Source: Teratosphaeria epicoccoides (lineage: Eukaryota; Ascomycota; Dothideomycetes; Mycosphaerellales; Teratosphaeriaceae). From it: 51,783 nucleotides of DNA. Below are positions 20,111 to 31,099 of this stretch, piece by piece. Made by a program: the position numbers and the translations under genes. Location of the stretch: NCBI GenBank assembly GCA_021401465.1, contig JADDMT010000170.1, positions 1 to 51,783 on the forward strand. The letters are read 5' to 3'. A model generated the notes under the pieces. It had not been told where the DNA came from. It saw nothing but the letters and a program-made list of their open reading frames with translations, and did not search any database. Position 1 is the stretch's first letter; every line of letters starts with the position of its first letter.

Positions 20111-21445
20111 ATGGCGACGCCTCCTGACCGCCCGTCAGAGCACCCGGAGGATCACACAGGCTCCGAGACAAGTGGCTCTGAGTACGACGAGACGACGAGC
20201 CATGCCGCGCGAGCGCTCCCCTACCCGAAGCCCGCAGCCACCGTCCGACGGCCCACCACTGTCGCAAGGAAACGGTCTTCCATATCCTCATTCATCAGCC
20301 CTGCGGCAATCCGACAGCACTTCTTGGCCCAAGTCATCGACATATTCTGCCCGACGGACATGGCGCCAGAGCTGCTTGCTGCGGTGAGAGCGAACTACGT
20401 GTATGTCGAGAAATGTAAGGCTCTCGCCATCGCCCTGGATGCCGCCGTCCTGCTGCAGCTTGGCCAACACGTGGGGCACGCCCCGATGATAACGGCAGGC
20501 AAGAAGCTCTACGTGGCTGCGCTGCGGCTCATGGTCAACGAGGTCGGCCTGCCACCTGGTCTGCGGTCTGATGGGGGCATTGCTGCCGCCATCTCGAATC
20601 TGCAGATATGCGAGTTCTCTGCCGCCATGATCACAGACGATTCGAGCTGGAAAAGCCATGCCAGCGGACTCAACTCACTGCTGCGAGTCAGCAGGCCAAC
20701 CGAGGACGATTACAAGTCGCTTCTCGACGTCAATTTTCTGCTGTTCCACATCTGGTATGGGCTCATCACCCGGCAGGCAATCGATTCTGTCAACTGGCCC
20801 GACATTGGCAACGTCGCCAAGATCGTTCAGAAGGTGCCTGGCATGCTGCAAGAGAGTGACAACGTCCTCCTGTACGGGCACTCAACATTACCTACGTTGA
20901 CGGTCAGGATCGTCCGCAGCCTGAAGGACGCCGAACAGAAACTCTCAATTTGGGCCGCGCAGTGGAAGAGAGATCCGGAAGATCCACCGTACTCCATGGT
21001 AGACCCGGATCAACTCGAACGTGCGGGCGCTCCGCGAGGATCGTTTCTCTACATGTATGCATTCAAAGACCTGGCCACAGCTCAAAAGCATGCAGCGTGC
21101 ACTGCGTGTCTGCTTTCGGTGCGGAGGGCGATCCTGGACGTCGATGCCATGCTCATGTCCAGCAGCAGCAGCGGCGACGAGGCAGGAAACAAGCGATTGC
21201 AACATAATCGGACGACCCTGATACATACCACCAATGATTGCGCGGACAGTCTCTGCATGAGCCTTCCGTACATGCACTTGCCTGAGCATGGAAAGTACGG
21301 CGTCCTGGGCTCGGTGGGACCGCTTCATATTGCAAGCTCCTGGTACAAGACTGCAGAGAGTGGCGCCGCGGCAAGGAAGAAGCTCGCCTGGTGCACAGAA
21401 ATGGCTGCCCGCATTCATGAGCGAGGCTTCAGATCGCTGAGCTGA
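20111..21445 (+). CDS. Fungal transcription-factor-like protein without a visible Zn2Cys6 domain
   Basis: Single-exon frame of 444 residues; the frame opens at TTG 20105, so ATG 20111 (MATPPDRPSEHP) is the start. The first 70 residues are Ser/Thr/Pro-rich and contain a basic stretch (PTTVARKRSS). From about residue 80 the sequence is alpha-helical and resembles the middle homology region of fungal regulators (fungal TF domain 2): FLAQVIDIFCPTDMAPELL, ACLLSVRRAILDVDAML, SLCMSLPYMHLPEHGKYGVL, WYKTAESGAAARKKLAWCTE. I see no CX2CX6C cluster in it or in an obvious upstream exon. It could act as a partner of a DNA-binding factor or the Zn exon may be lost. It lies between the Fen2-like transporter and the amidase pseudogene; a regulatory link is only a guess. 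Confidence 0.72.
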   Translation: MATPPDRPSEHPEDHTGSETSGSEYDETTSHAARALPYPKPAATVRRPTTVARKRSSISSFISPAAIRQHFLAQVIDIFCPTDMAPELLAAVRANYVYVEKCKALAIALDAAVLLQLGQHVGHAPMITAGKKLYVAALRLMVNEVGLPPGLRSDGGIAAAISNLQICEFSAAMITDDSSWKSHASGLNSLLRVSRPTEDDYKSLLDVNFLLFHIWYGLITRQAIDSVNWPDIGNVAKIVQKVPGMLQESDNVLLYGHSTLPTLTVRIVRSLKDAEQKLSIWAAQWKRDPEDPPYSMVDPDQLERAGAPRGSFLYMYAFKDLATAQKHAACTACLLSVRRAILDVDAMLMSSSSSGDEAGNKRLQHNRTTLIHTTNDCADSLCMSLPYMHLPEHGKYGVLGSVGPLHIASSWYKTAESGAAARKKLAWCTEMAARIHERGFRSLS

Positions 21446-23275
21446 CGGCCAAGATTACTGGATGTGCTTCCGGAATAACACTTCACCGCCCAGAGTGTCA
21501 CTGCAGTGTTCCAGGCAACGCTGGCCTGCAGAACCCCGGCTTCGACCAGATCTTGGACCAGACCGAAGATCATACCATCGCACCCTCTCGCGGCCTTGAC
21601 GTCTACGGTCATTGGCAAGACCTCTTCGTGTAAATGTGGTCTTCGAGAGGTAGGACACAGAGCCGATCGGGACCACGAAGTCAGGCCCTCCCCAGAACGG
21701 CGAGACCCAGGATCTGAAGAGGCCATGACACGCAGACGGCGGACCGGTATACTGGTTCCGATAGTCCACATCCGCGTGGGAGCCGATGTAGCATAGGGGG
21801 CTGTCACTGCATGGACAATTGTCGGAGACCAGTACGTGGCGCGCCACCCAGTCGGCAAAGACCGTCCGGTTGGCATTCGCCACGTTGGCCTAAGTGAAAA
21901 GTTGAGAGTTTTCAAATGCCCATCGGCTCAGAGGGACTGAATCGATGAAGGGTCCGCGCCCGTCGTGCGCTGCAGCGGAGTCTACGGAGGATGCGTCGCG
22001 GAGAGGGCGGATCTGCTCCTGCGAGATCAAATGGGGATATGTGATATTCAGCAGATCTACGAAACCCAAATCAGAGCCATTTGGATGTGCTGCGCTCCCT
22101 GTGGTGATGCTAGCGGCGTCAGAACGGTAGGTCTAGAGTCACTTACAGTCTGCGGTGAGACTGTCATCCACAGAGGAAGGATTCAAGAAAGCGCTCATTT
22201 TCAACACGAAGTCAATCAGGAGCTCATCACCAGGCTCAGTGGCATTTGTTAGGAGGAAGCCCTCAGTCTGGATCTGCTTTTGGATACGCAGGGCTGATGG
22301 TCACGTTCTATAGGTAAAGTGTTTTGGTAGCTTCTGCCCATAGAATCGGATCACGGGTCAGGAAACCTCCGGTATCGAGCGCAGGCGCCAGCGGCGTCGC
22401 GCGTCCAAGGCCACCAAGCGGTGACTCGGACGATGACCGTAGAGTCCTTGCACCTCACTGGGCCTTCTGATGCTGCCTCCAGTGTCAGATCCGATCGTCA
22501 AGTCCAGCTATTCATAGCTGGGAGCGCCAGGACCTAGACCGGATGATGAGGAGCTGGGATCCTGGTAGCCATCGCCACGCGGGTCGAGTGAGGAGTGGTA
22601 GTCGACCCATTCTGCTGTCGCTTGCTCGCCATTTTGCGAGCTGCGAAGTCTTCCACTCCGAGACGTACGCCGGCTGGTGGCTTCTCGGTCGTTTCCGAAG
22701 TATAGTCGGCCAGGGGCGGCTACGGCAAGGTTGTGACCAGCAGCACGCTGAAGGACTCACCGCCAGCTTGAATCAGTGTCTCGGTAGATGTTCCGGTGAA
22801 ACCGCTGTACAGCTTCTATGCTTCGGAGGTCGCTCCGGCGCACGACACGAAACGCGGACCTGGCGGTGTCGCTGTGACATCAGAGACATAGCTGCTGAGT
22901 CCGGCTTCTGTGCTATTGGACCTGTCGATTGCGAGCCGATGTACCGGACATGAGCCGCTTCCAGAAAAGCTTCCGTGAAAACATCGTCGATGCCTGTCCG
23001 CACCGCCACGATACTGGACACATTGCTGTAGCATGGTGCAGCAGTCGAGATGTCGAGACGATGGTGAGCGGCGTGAGACCGCCAGGACTTGCGGCTTGGC
23101 CGTGCAGTGACCCCGAACGATGTAATGGTGGTAACTGGCTTGGCAGAGAGGTACTAGTGCGAGATCCCACCCAGCCCGACGGTCTGGCCGGTGGAGGAAG
23201 TGGTTGGAGCGAATACAAGCTGCGCGGAACGGGCGAGGGCTACGAACAGCAGCAGCCAGGACGAGGACGACCCCT
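21445..23275 (-). pseudogene. Secreted amidase (amidase signature family), decayed by frameshifts and stops
   Basis: Pieces of a fungal secreted amidase appear in order on the minus strand but in all three frames. N-terminus near 23230-23270: hydrophobic signal-like WLLLFVALARSAQLVF. About 22520-22650: QNGEQATAEWVDYHS then DPRGDGYQDPSSSSSG, the block holding the cis-Ser. About 22461-22498: GSDTGGSIR, the nucleophile motif. Then ALDTGGFLTRDPILWAEA. About 21690-21860: FADWVARHVLVSDNCPC, DYRNQYTGPPSACHG, SWVSPFWGGPDFVVPIG, then in another frame LPMTVDVKAARGCDGMIFGL. Several stops and frame changes separate them, and the Lys of the Ser-cisSer-Lys triad is not visible. The changes are mixed indels and substitutions, not RIP-like. 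Confidence 0.8.
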
Positions 23276-23968
23276 TCCTTTGCCTTTCTGTCCAGACGCG
23301 GCGAGAGCTCACATACCTCGTTGTTTGCGCTCGGCACTTTCATCACACCGCGGCCAAGCGGCCGTAGCGTCCTACCACCAAAGGCACGCGCGAGGCTTGC
23401 CGCACGGGGTCCAGGTCCACCCCGGCCGCCCTCCATCATCCAGGAACGAGCAAGCATTACTGAAGATGCAGAAGTGTCTCCACCTGTATATGGAGGCTGG
23501 ATGTAGGCGGAGAGGAATTCTTCGGCGAAGACAATAAGCTAGACAAATGCCTTTCGTGCATTATTAGTGTAGCGACGATCAGTCAATCGTGGTTGATTGC
23601 TTGATGTCGACAGGTGTGATCAGTCCTCATTTTGGTGGCGACGGTTGAGGTTCTTCCGGATGGCTCGGACTCTCAATCCTCCATACCTCACAGCCGCCTG
23701 ACTCTGGGGATGAAGACCGGTGAGGCCACTGTCAAGAACAAAGGCATTTCTGCACTACCAGCGCCTGCATACCGGTTCACTCCTCGACAATGCCTGTCGT
23801 AGAGTTACGGACAGCGGGATTCTTCGCCTAATCAAGTCTGAAGGAATATACTGGCCGTGGTGCAAGGAAACAGATGGGATTCTTGGAAGCTATGCCGACA
23901 ATCGACCTACCCATGAAAGAAATTCGCCACACGTACTTCCTGCGATAGATGGCGGGCGCTGCCCCCTC
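23276..23968. other. Intergenic region
   Basis: No gene recognised; only short overlapping frames on both strands without motifs. Confidence 0.5.
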
Positions 23969-24682
23969 TCAAGAACAATTCGCCTGTATCTTCCTGTCCT
24001 TCTTATTCGGATCATCCCACTGCGAATCCGGTCTACACCCGTTGCCAGCCGTTTTACACGGGTTGTTCACATGGCAGACCTGGGTTGTCCCTAGCTCGCC
24101 AAGGTGTCCCCCATACGCTTTACAAACCCCGGGGCCGTGATTCGGAGAGTCATCGGGCACGCAAGTCCACCATACGGCCGTGTTGTTTGTGCAGTCGCTG
24201 TGCCATTCCGGATTGCCGCTGACTGGGTCCGTTTCCTGCACGAAATCCGGACGACACCTGGAGTATTCGTCGTCGCAGAAGCTGATGGTTGCGCACTCCT
24301 GGGGCGCCTTATTCTGCGCGCGGCCTAGGGGCCCGGGATTGCAGGTCCCGGGGTGTTCGGGGCTGTTTGGAACTGTCTGTCCTTCCGGTTTGCAGGACCA
24401 TATGTCCACGAGCTCCCTGACCGTGTCATTTGCGCAGGCGGACACATCTTCTACAAGGCCGGTTTTGGGGTTTCTTTCTTGGGTCACGGTCTCGAGGCAA
24501 GGGACTCCGTCGACCCCGCACGGGCTGTCAGACGCGCAGGGCATGGTCTTGCGGCCTTGCTTGTAGCGCTCGAAGTCGGGGGGTTCGCAGCTGCCCGCGG
24601 GAAAGTCGGCCGTGGGCTTCAGGCAGGACCATTGGGCAAGAGCCAGGGAGATGAGGAGTGAGAGGAGAATTACAGTCTTCAT
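23969..24682 (-). CDS. Small secreted protein with three tandem six-cysteine modules
   Basis: Intronless, 237 residues, start ATG 24680-24682. A 16-residue signal peptide (MKTVILLSLLISLALA) is followed by QWSC. The mature part has 18 cysteines in three tandem modules: W[ST]C-x(11-16)-C-x(15-16)-C-x5-C-x6-C-x(19-20)-C. The x5 and x6 gaps are identical in all three copies (CASDSPC/CATISFC/CHVNNPC, then x6) and x(19-20) nearly so, while other residues differ widely. NDT and NNT sequons are present. It ends in QANCS, right after the last module Cys. I know no named family with this spacing. Size, secretion signal and even Cys number fit a disulfide-rich extracellular protein; an effector, antimicrobial or wall-binding role is possible but unproven. 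Confidence 0.85.
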   Translation of the reverse strand: MKTVILLSLLISLALAQWSCLKPTADFPAGSCEPPDFERYKQGRKTMPCASDSPCGVDGVPCLETVTQERNPKTGLVEDVSACANDTVRELVDIWSCKPEGQTVPNSPEHPGTCNPGPLGRAQNKAPQECATISFCDDEYSRCRPDFVQETDPVSGNPEWHSDCTNNTAVWWTCVPDDSPNHGPGVCKAYGGHLGELGTTQVCHVNNPCKTAGNGCRPDSQWDDPNKKDRKIQANCS

Positions 24683-25832
24683 AGTGGTGAGGTAATGTGG
24701 GTCACAGGAGGATGTTGGAAAAGTTGGTCCGCCAGTCTTTTGTACTCAAGTCAATGCTCAGCGCCACGTGTAAATAACAAAAGACGGCTCAGCGCCAATC
24801 TGCAATCTGACACCAATCCACTTCCACCGAGACCGCATGTGACTTTGCGCAAGAAGCTTGGTGAAACAATTGGCGAATATAGCGTGCTTTGGACATCAAT
24901 AGCAATTTGCGTGGCGAGATCTATCGAATAAAATCCTAGCCGTGAGGATCCGCATGTCGTCTACTCTGTCAAGATTCAGAAGAGGCGGATGCCACGGAAC
25001 CTGATCCGAGGAGCCATATTGCACAGAACAAGACGCTTGACGACTCGATTAAAGGCTGCAGCGCACTTCAGACCCACATGGCCATTTCCGAGGATGGAAC
25101 GATCGAGTCCGATGCTGGCCGTGAGGGTTCGCAGATCGTCCAATCTGGCCAGGTTCCACAATGCTGAATTGAAAATCCCTTGGGACGTTTTGGATGTTGA
25201 TGGAGGAGCAAGACTGGAATTGGCAATGTCGCTCAATTGACCATCATGGCGGAGGCGCAATTCCGCGAGAAAGCGATCAGCGACTGTATTCGCACCGCCA
25301 CGATGAGACAGTCTTGACGCTTTGTCAGCGCAATCACACGAATCGAACAGGTCCGATGGACCGCTCCGTCTGCATATTGACTGGTTCCATGCCGTGGGGC
25401 CTAGTGAGAAGAGCCATATTACATTTCAGCCAGAAAACAGTATCTATCTATGCGCTTGTCACAGTCGCTCATGCCTGCGTCGTCAAGGTACATCCTCGGC
25501 TCGTCGACCAGGTAGGTAGGTAGGTATCTAGCGGTAGAGAAGTGGACAGGTCGAAGGAATCCATAGGCCAGGCATGGGAGAGAGTCAGGGCCTGGGACAT
25601 GCAACGCCCGCGAGTCCACCAGCACCATCACTCACACGCAGCCGAATTCTTCACCACCATCCGGACTGCATCCTCCTCACCAACTTCGAAGTCTCGACAA
25701 CCTTCCCATCCAGGCCTGAGCAGCGTCCTGCTCAAGCTCTCTCGTCTCCTCGGCCTCCCCATCCTCTTCCTGCTCCACGTCATCTGTCCGTCCTCCCTCC
25801 CGCTCCGGCGCAGCAGCATGGACCATCTCGTC
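24683..25832. other. Intergenic region
   Basis: No gene recognised in about 1.15 kb. Short frames lack motifs. A small GTAG tandem run occurs near 25511-25526. The stretch after 25600 is pyrimidine-rich and is probably TOM70 3' flank. Confidence 0.5.
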
Positions 25833-27837
25833 CTACCTCGGCATGGCCGCACCCATACCCGCACCCATCCCTTGCAGCCTCTGCGCCAGCTGCGGATACT
25901 TCTCCTGCACCTCCAGCTGCGTGCGCGTAGCCTCTGCATACGATAGCGCGTTCACCACCTCGCCCTCGGTCCGCGAGAGCTCGGCGGCGCGCTCAAAGTA
26001 CTTCAAAGCCTCGGTGACTTTGCCTTGTTGCAGGAGCAGCTGCGCCATGGTGGCAACGGCGATGTCGCATTCGGGGTCGACTGCAACCAACGTCAGCTCC
26101 GTTTCTGATTGCATCGTCAGTATGATTGGACTTACTGCTCAACGCCTTCTGACACAACTCTTCGGCCGCACTGAAATCCTGCTTCCACTGAAACAGCGCC
26201 AGCGCCTTGTTGATCAACGGCAGCACGTTCATGCCTCCACGCTCACCCACGCTCTTCCTCTCCATCTCCACGGCCGTTTCAAACTTGTCCACCGCCTCCT
26301 GATACTTCTGCTGATCCAGCAGCAGCTCACCGTAGTAATTATACACGTCGCTCTTGTCGCCAAAATTCTTGATGCATCTCCTGAATGTTGCCATACTGCT
26401 GGCAATGCTTCCCATCTTGTACTGCGTGACGCCAAGCTGGATATGGCTGAAGATGAATTTGGGGTCGAGGTCGATGGATTTCTGGTAGTCGGTGGCAGCA
26501 GCGCTGAACTCGGAGAGGATGAAGTGGAGTTGGGCGCGGTGGTAGAAGATGTCTGGGTCGTCGGAGTTGTGTTCCATGGCGAGCTCGAAGTCGTGAGCAG
26601 CTTCGTCGCGTTTGCCTGAGGAATGGGTTAGCATTTCATCAAATTTTCTGGGTAGATTTGACGCCGTACTCTGCTCGAGGTGCATGCTGGCGCGCTTGAC
26701 ATAGCTCTGGACAAGCGCCGGGTCGAGCTCGAGCGACTTGTTCAGGTCGGTCAACGCCGCGTCGTTCTCGCCCTTGAGGTAGCGGAAGGTCCCACGCATG
26801 TTGTACGCGTACGCCTCATGTTTGTCCAGACCGCCCTCCTCCAGCGCCTTGTCAAAGCTCGCGGCGGCCTCGGAGTAACCGTCGGCAGTGCGCAGCTGAA
26901 CCGCCCGGAGACCCTTGCGGAGATGGCATTTCCCGCTCCCCTCGGGCAGGTCGGCCGTCTCCTCCAGACCGTCAGGCAGGCCACGGAGGCGGAAGGATTG
27001 CAGGTAGTTCGAGACGAAGGTCGGGGATGGCAGCTTCTTCTCCTTGCCGTCCATGATGGCCTTGGCTTTGGCCTCGGCGACCTTCTTGAGCAGTCTCTCG
27101 ACGGCTTGCGCGGAAGACTCATTGCGGAACTGGTCGATGATGCAGCTGGCGGTGTAGTCGAGCAGGGCCTCGCTGAACTTGCCGTCCTGCTCGTAGGCGT
27201 TGGCTCGTCGGTTCAGGGCTTTGACGTACTCGGGGTCCAGGTTGATGGCGGCGGTGGTGTCCTCGATGACCTTGGGCCAATCGCTCATGGCGTTGTAGCA
27301 GGCGGCACGGTTGGAGTAGAAGACCGGGTCGGGCTTGCACAGGATGGCTTGGGCGTAGAGGTGGATGGCGCGGTTGTAGTCTTTGGAGCCATATGCCTTG
27401 TTGCCCGCCGCCTTCAACTTGGCGGCGTAACCTTTCCGCTCCTGCTCTGACAGCTGGCCCACCGTCTCCTCCGTCACCTGCGGCAGCTCCTCCGGCTCCG
27501 GCTCCACCTCCGCGACGGTTGGGGGAGCTTTGGGCGCAGGCTGGGGGTCGGCCTCAGCCTGTTGTGTCTCGGCCGCCGTCTTCTCTGCCTCCTTCTTCGC
27601 TTTCCGCCGCTCCTTCTTGGCCTTCCTGTCGACATCGGACACTTTGGGCGCAGGCGAGGGTCGATAGTAGACGGTGCCGCCCACCGCCACGAGCGTCACG
27701 CCGCCAATGACCCAGGCGGCGACCTTGTTCTGTTGATACCAGGCGGTCACGCGATCCCAGACCGAATGCGTCGCTGCCGCTGCCGTGTGGGAAACATGCT
27801 GGGCGGCTTGTGCTGTGCCACGCGAGGCTGAAGCCAT
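25833..27837 (-). CDS. TOM70: Mitochondrial import receptor Tom70
   Basis: Three minus-strand exons: 26670-27837, 26136-26615, 25833-26080 (1896 nt, 631 residues, as expected for Tom70). An N-terminal membrane anchor at about residues 39-58 (VAAWVIGGVTLVAVGGTVYY) is followed by a basic, Lys/Glu/Ala-rich linker. The first TPR clamp begins at about residue 133 (LKAAGNKAYGSKDYNRAIHL, FYSNRAACYNAMSDW) and further TPRs follow, e.g. FYHRAQLHFILSEFSAAATDY and INKALALFQWKQDFSAAEEL; it ends QRLQGMGAGMGAAMPR. Tom70 sits in the outer membrane and receives Hsp70/Hsp90-bound preproteins. Introns are 54 and 55 bp. The plus-strand frame at 26680-27450 is a shadow. Confidence 0.95.
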
Positions 27838-28767
27838 GGCGGGCTAGGCGGCGGAGAGGGGAAGATGGATGGCGGTGATGAAATGATGATTGGCGTGCAG
27901 CCCGCTGGATCCTATCAGCGCAGGCAGGCGCGACGTGCTGTGATACTGTGATACAGGGGCACCTTCCGAATCTCGAGATTGGGACTTTTCACAGACGGCA
28001 ACCGCGACACACTAGCTTGGACTGGAGCTTGAACTGAAACAAGCGACCGAGCTCGGGCCACACATGACGCCCATCGTTCCTTCCTCTCCAACTTCGTTAC
28101 TTCATACTGCCCACCAAGGGCACCCTCTGCTTTCCCGACGTCTCGTCTGCTGTCTCGTCAATGATCATCACGGAAAACGCCGCGTCCAAACATGAGTCAG
28201 CCCGCCGGGCATACGCAGTATACGTTGGTCGCCGATGGGAAGGACAAGGCATCAGATCAGGCAGCAGCATTGATAATTACATGCCGTTATTCTCGGTGCT
28301 CAACTACATCAACTACATATTATTATCTACTTGTCCTGTCGCGCCTTTCGGAAGCCTCCACTCCCGACTCCCGAGCTCCCGCAAGTCGAGTGTAGGATGT
28401 GCTGGTGCACCACGCAATGATAATGTGGCTCAGCCTCGCCGCCAAGTGCCAAGTCGAGGAGCATTCCATGTGCGCGTAAGCTGCTCACCATCACCTCCCA
28501 CACCGCCACAGCACCACTCTGATTATTACGTTAATCATAACAATAAGAATAACGATAATAACGACTGACCTGGAGAGCTTGATGAGTCTCATGCCTGCCA
28601 GCACCAAGACCAGCCCAGCCCTCCCTCAGCTCGCGTCTGTCTGCACCGTCATCTTGAGTGCAGATGGCGGAGCTTGAGCATGGCATCACCATAAATGGAG
28701 GCCGCGACCGCCCTGCAGACATCACACATCTCACCCATCTCTCTCTCAGCATATACAGCGTCTCAAG
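27838..28767. other. Divergent intergenic region between TOM70 and the GPI-type protein
   Basis: No gene recognised. A plus-strand frame at 28161-28568 is open but low in information. About 930 bp must contain both promoters. Confidence 0.5.
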
Positions 28768-29333
28768 ATGCATCCGACGTCATATCTCCTCCCCTCCATC
28801 GTCCTGATCACGGGGGTGTTCGCGCAGAGCGATCGCTTTCCAGAACTACTGGTCCCGTCGGCATGCCAGGATTCGTGTTCCGGTGCCCTGTCGATCGTTG
28901 ACCAGTGCAGGCAAGACTGGGACGGCTCCCAAGACAACCCCAACTACATTTCCTGCCTGTGCAACGCCACCAATGCCAGGAACGACATCCCTGCCTGTCA
29001 GGACTGCTTGTGGGGTATACCCGGTGTGGACGACGACGACTGTACGTCTGGTCGTATGTGCAGAGTGGCCGGCAAAGCGTACTGACGACGCTGATAGATG
29101 ACGACTGGTGGCAATTGGTCAACCGCTGCAGCTTTGTCACCACCTCGAATGCGCCGGCGAATGCCACGCCCACGCCGGTCACCACGACCACCAACTCAAG
29201 CGGCACGACCAACAATCAAGGCACCTCGACCACCCCGAACGTCGTGACTCAGGCGGTCAACGCGGGCGCGCGAGCTCAGATGCCCCTGTCGCTGGCTGGT
29301 ATCGGTGCTGCGGTTGCTGCAATGATCTTCTAG
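28768..29333 (+). CDS. Small GPI-anchored-type secreted protein, eight cysteines
   Basis: Two exons, 28768-29041 and 29098-29333 (510 nt, 169 residues), joined by a 56-bp intron with GTACGT donor. A signal peptide (MHPTSYLLPSIVLITGVFAQ) precedes a domain with eight cysteines: SACQDSC, DQC, ISCLC, ACQDC and NRC. A Thr/Asn/Ser-rich stretch with sequons follows, and a C-terminal hydrophobic tail (PLSLAGIGAAVAAMIF) after small residues looks like a GPI signal. Eight cysteines recall CFEM proteins, but the spacing is not a clean CFEM match. Expected at the cell wall or plasma membrane; function unknown. Confidence 0.82.
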
Positions 29334-30121
29334 TCACGGCTCTACAGTCCCAAAGGGTCCACGGTCACGAGTGCCTTTCAATGCTTGAAAAGATACCCTC
29401 CTTAAACTTCTTGGACGCGAAGTGAGGTGGCTGCTTTCTGGCGGGGCCACGAGGCAGTCGTTCTTTCCTTTCCCGTCCTATAGCTTGACAAAGGGCATTA
29501 GACTTCGACGATGGGATGGTAATACACGAACGTCTTCTGTCAATGAGTGATCACCGTCATTTTGCTTGGAGAGGATCCTGAGCAGGAGCAAGATCTAAAT
29601 TCACGCGGGTACCAGATTCCATAAAAAGGTCAGCTTTCTTATTGCAGTGTCCGTAGTCGGTCTCCCAACGTGGTCATTACACCGACGCCGCAAGGAGCAA
29701 GACTGCACTGCACTGCACAGTATTGACCTTCTCATCTCTGCTGACAAGCGCGCCACGCTTCCCAAGCTCCAGGACCGACCATACTCTCGGATTTGTCATT
29801 CGTGCTCGTCCAGTCACGCATCCCGTGAGCTGTCGTGCAGTCCAGTGCGAAAGTCTCGACAGCGCTCAAACGACGCCCCAAAATGGCAATCGCACTGTAC
29901 AAGGATCAGACTCGATTGGGTCGTGTGTCTCGCCTCGGCTTGAGGAGGACCGTTCCTGCTGTGCTGCCGAGGCGGTTGCGAGAAATGGATGGCGGCGGTT
30001 AACGTAGCGCAGAGACAGGCACTCCCCGGCAGCGGAGGCAAGAAGGTCAGGCAAGGCAGAACACACGTGACGCCGCGCCTCCATGGCGACGGTGTCATGG
30101 CAGTGAAGCTGGTCCATCGCT
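29334..30121. other. Intergenic region
   Basis: No gene recognised; overlapping short frames only. Confidence 0.5.
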
Positions 30122-30490
30122 TCAAATTGTTGTTCGAGTAGGCGAAAACGCGGGCCAGATGTTAAAACTCGACACTTCGCCCTCATACATAGAATTCTCC
30201 CTGCCGGGCCATAGAACAAGGTGACAAGGTGCAGTCGCGATTGTCCCAATCTCCTTCTTGAACGTGTTTATGTTGGCTGAGTCGTTGGGAGGATAGAAAT
30301 AGGAATGAGGCCGGTAGAAGACAATCGGCATCGCAGATGCAGGAGTGGTCAGAGGGCCAAGGTTGGTATACGTGAACACGGTCGTGCCCCAGGACTCCCT
30401 GCGGATGTAGGGCGTGCGAAGGTGTTCCGTCTACGTGAACGTGCTGATGGTAGACGTGGTAGTTGACGTGGTAGTCATCTCAGGTAATGT
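30122..30490 (-). pseudogene. Remnant of a Thr-rich fungal surface protein gene
   Basis: A minus-strand frame contains a Thr/Ser repeat (MTTTSTTTSTISTFT), one TAG, then TTVFTYTNLGPLTTPASAM and YFYPPND, ending near 30122. The words TVFTYTNLGPLTT are familiar to me from long Thr-rich extracellular proteins of filamentous ascomycetes. No start, no signal peptide and no Cys-rich continuation are found, so this looks like a fragment. Confidence 0.45.
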
Positions 30491-31099
30491 GAAGGTGAGC
30501 TTGACAGCAGATTCTACCGATGTGGACCTTAAATGCTATATCAGTGCGAATGGCACTCGATGGCGCTCTCTGGCCGAACACCGGCGTGTACAGCCTATGG
30601 CCGCAATTGAGGCGTGTCTGAGCCGGGTCTCCGTCTTACTGCAGATCAGGCGGGCAGATGTTGTCCTCAGGAACAGGCGTCGAGTCGAAGCAGAGAGCCT
30701 GCGAGCGCCATCTGCAGGGGCGCACGCTGTTGCCATCGAAACGCTCGACTCTTGGCTATGGCTTATGACCGCTCCTGTGGCACAGCAGCGACATGTCGGC
30801 GCCGAACTTGTTGAAGCACCATGGACGACTGCCCGGCCCGAGCAATCCTGGGACAGGTCCTGACGGTGAGAAATAGACAAGAAATTCATATGCAAACCTA
30901 TGGGTGCCCACCTGTGCTGATTTCACGAAATGTCCGACACACGGTGTTGGAGATAGTCAATGTAGCACGGCCAGGTCCAGAACATATGATATGGCGTCGG
31001 AGTTGCAGGTCTCGCCAATGCGGTGGAGAGGTACAACAGCTCCCCTACCTGCCATTGCCATCAATCTCAGAGTCGCAGGCTTGTGTTCCTCGGCCACTT
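30491..31099. other. Region without a supported gene
   Basis: Long but motif-free frames occur on the plus strand (30414-30863 and 30821-31396). I see no domain, signal peptide or intron signals that would make them genes. Confidence 0.4.

Noticed and set aside
26680..27450. 256-codon plus-strand frame opposite TOM70
   Set aside because: Shadow of the GC-rich TOM70 coding strand; no recognisable domain.
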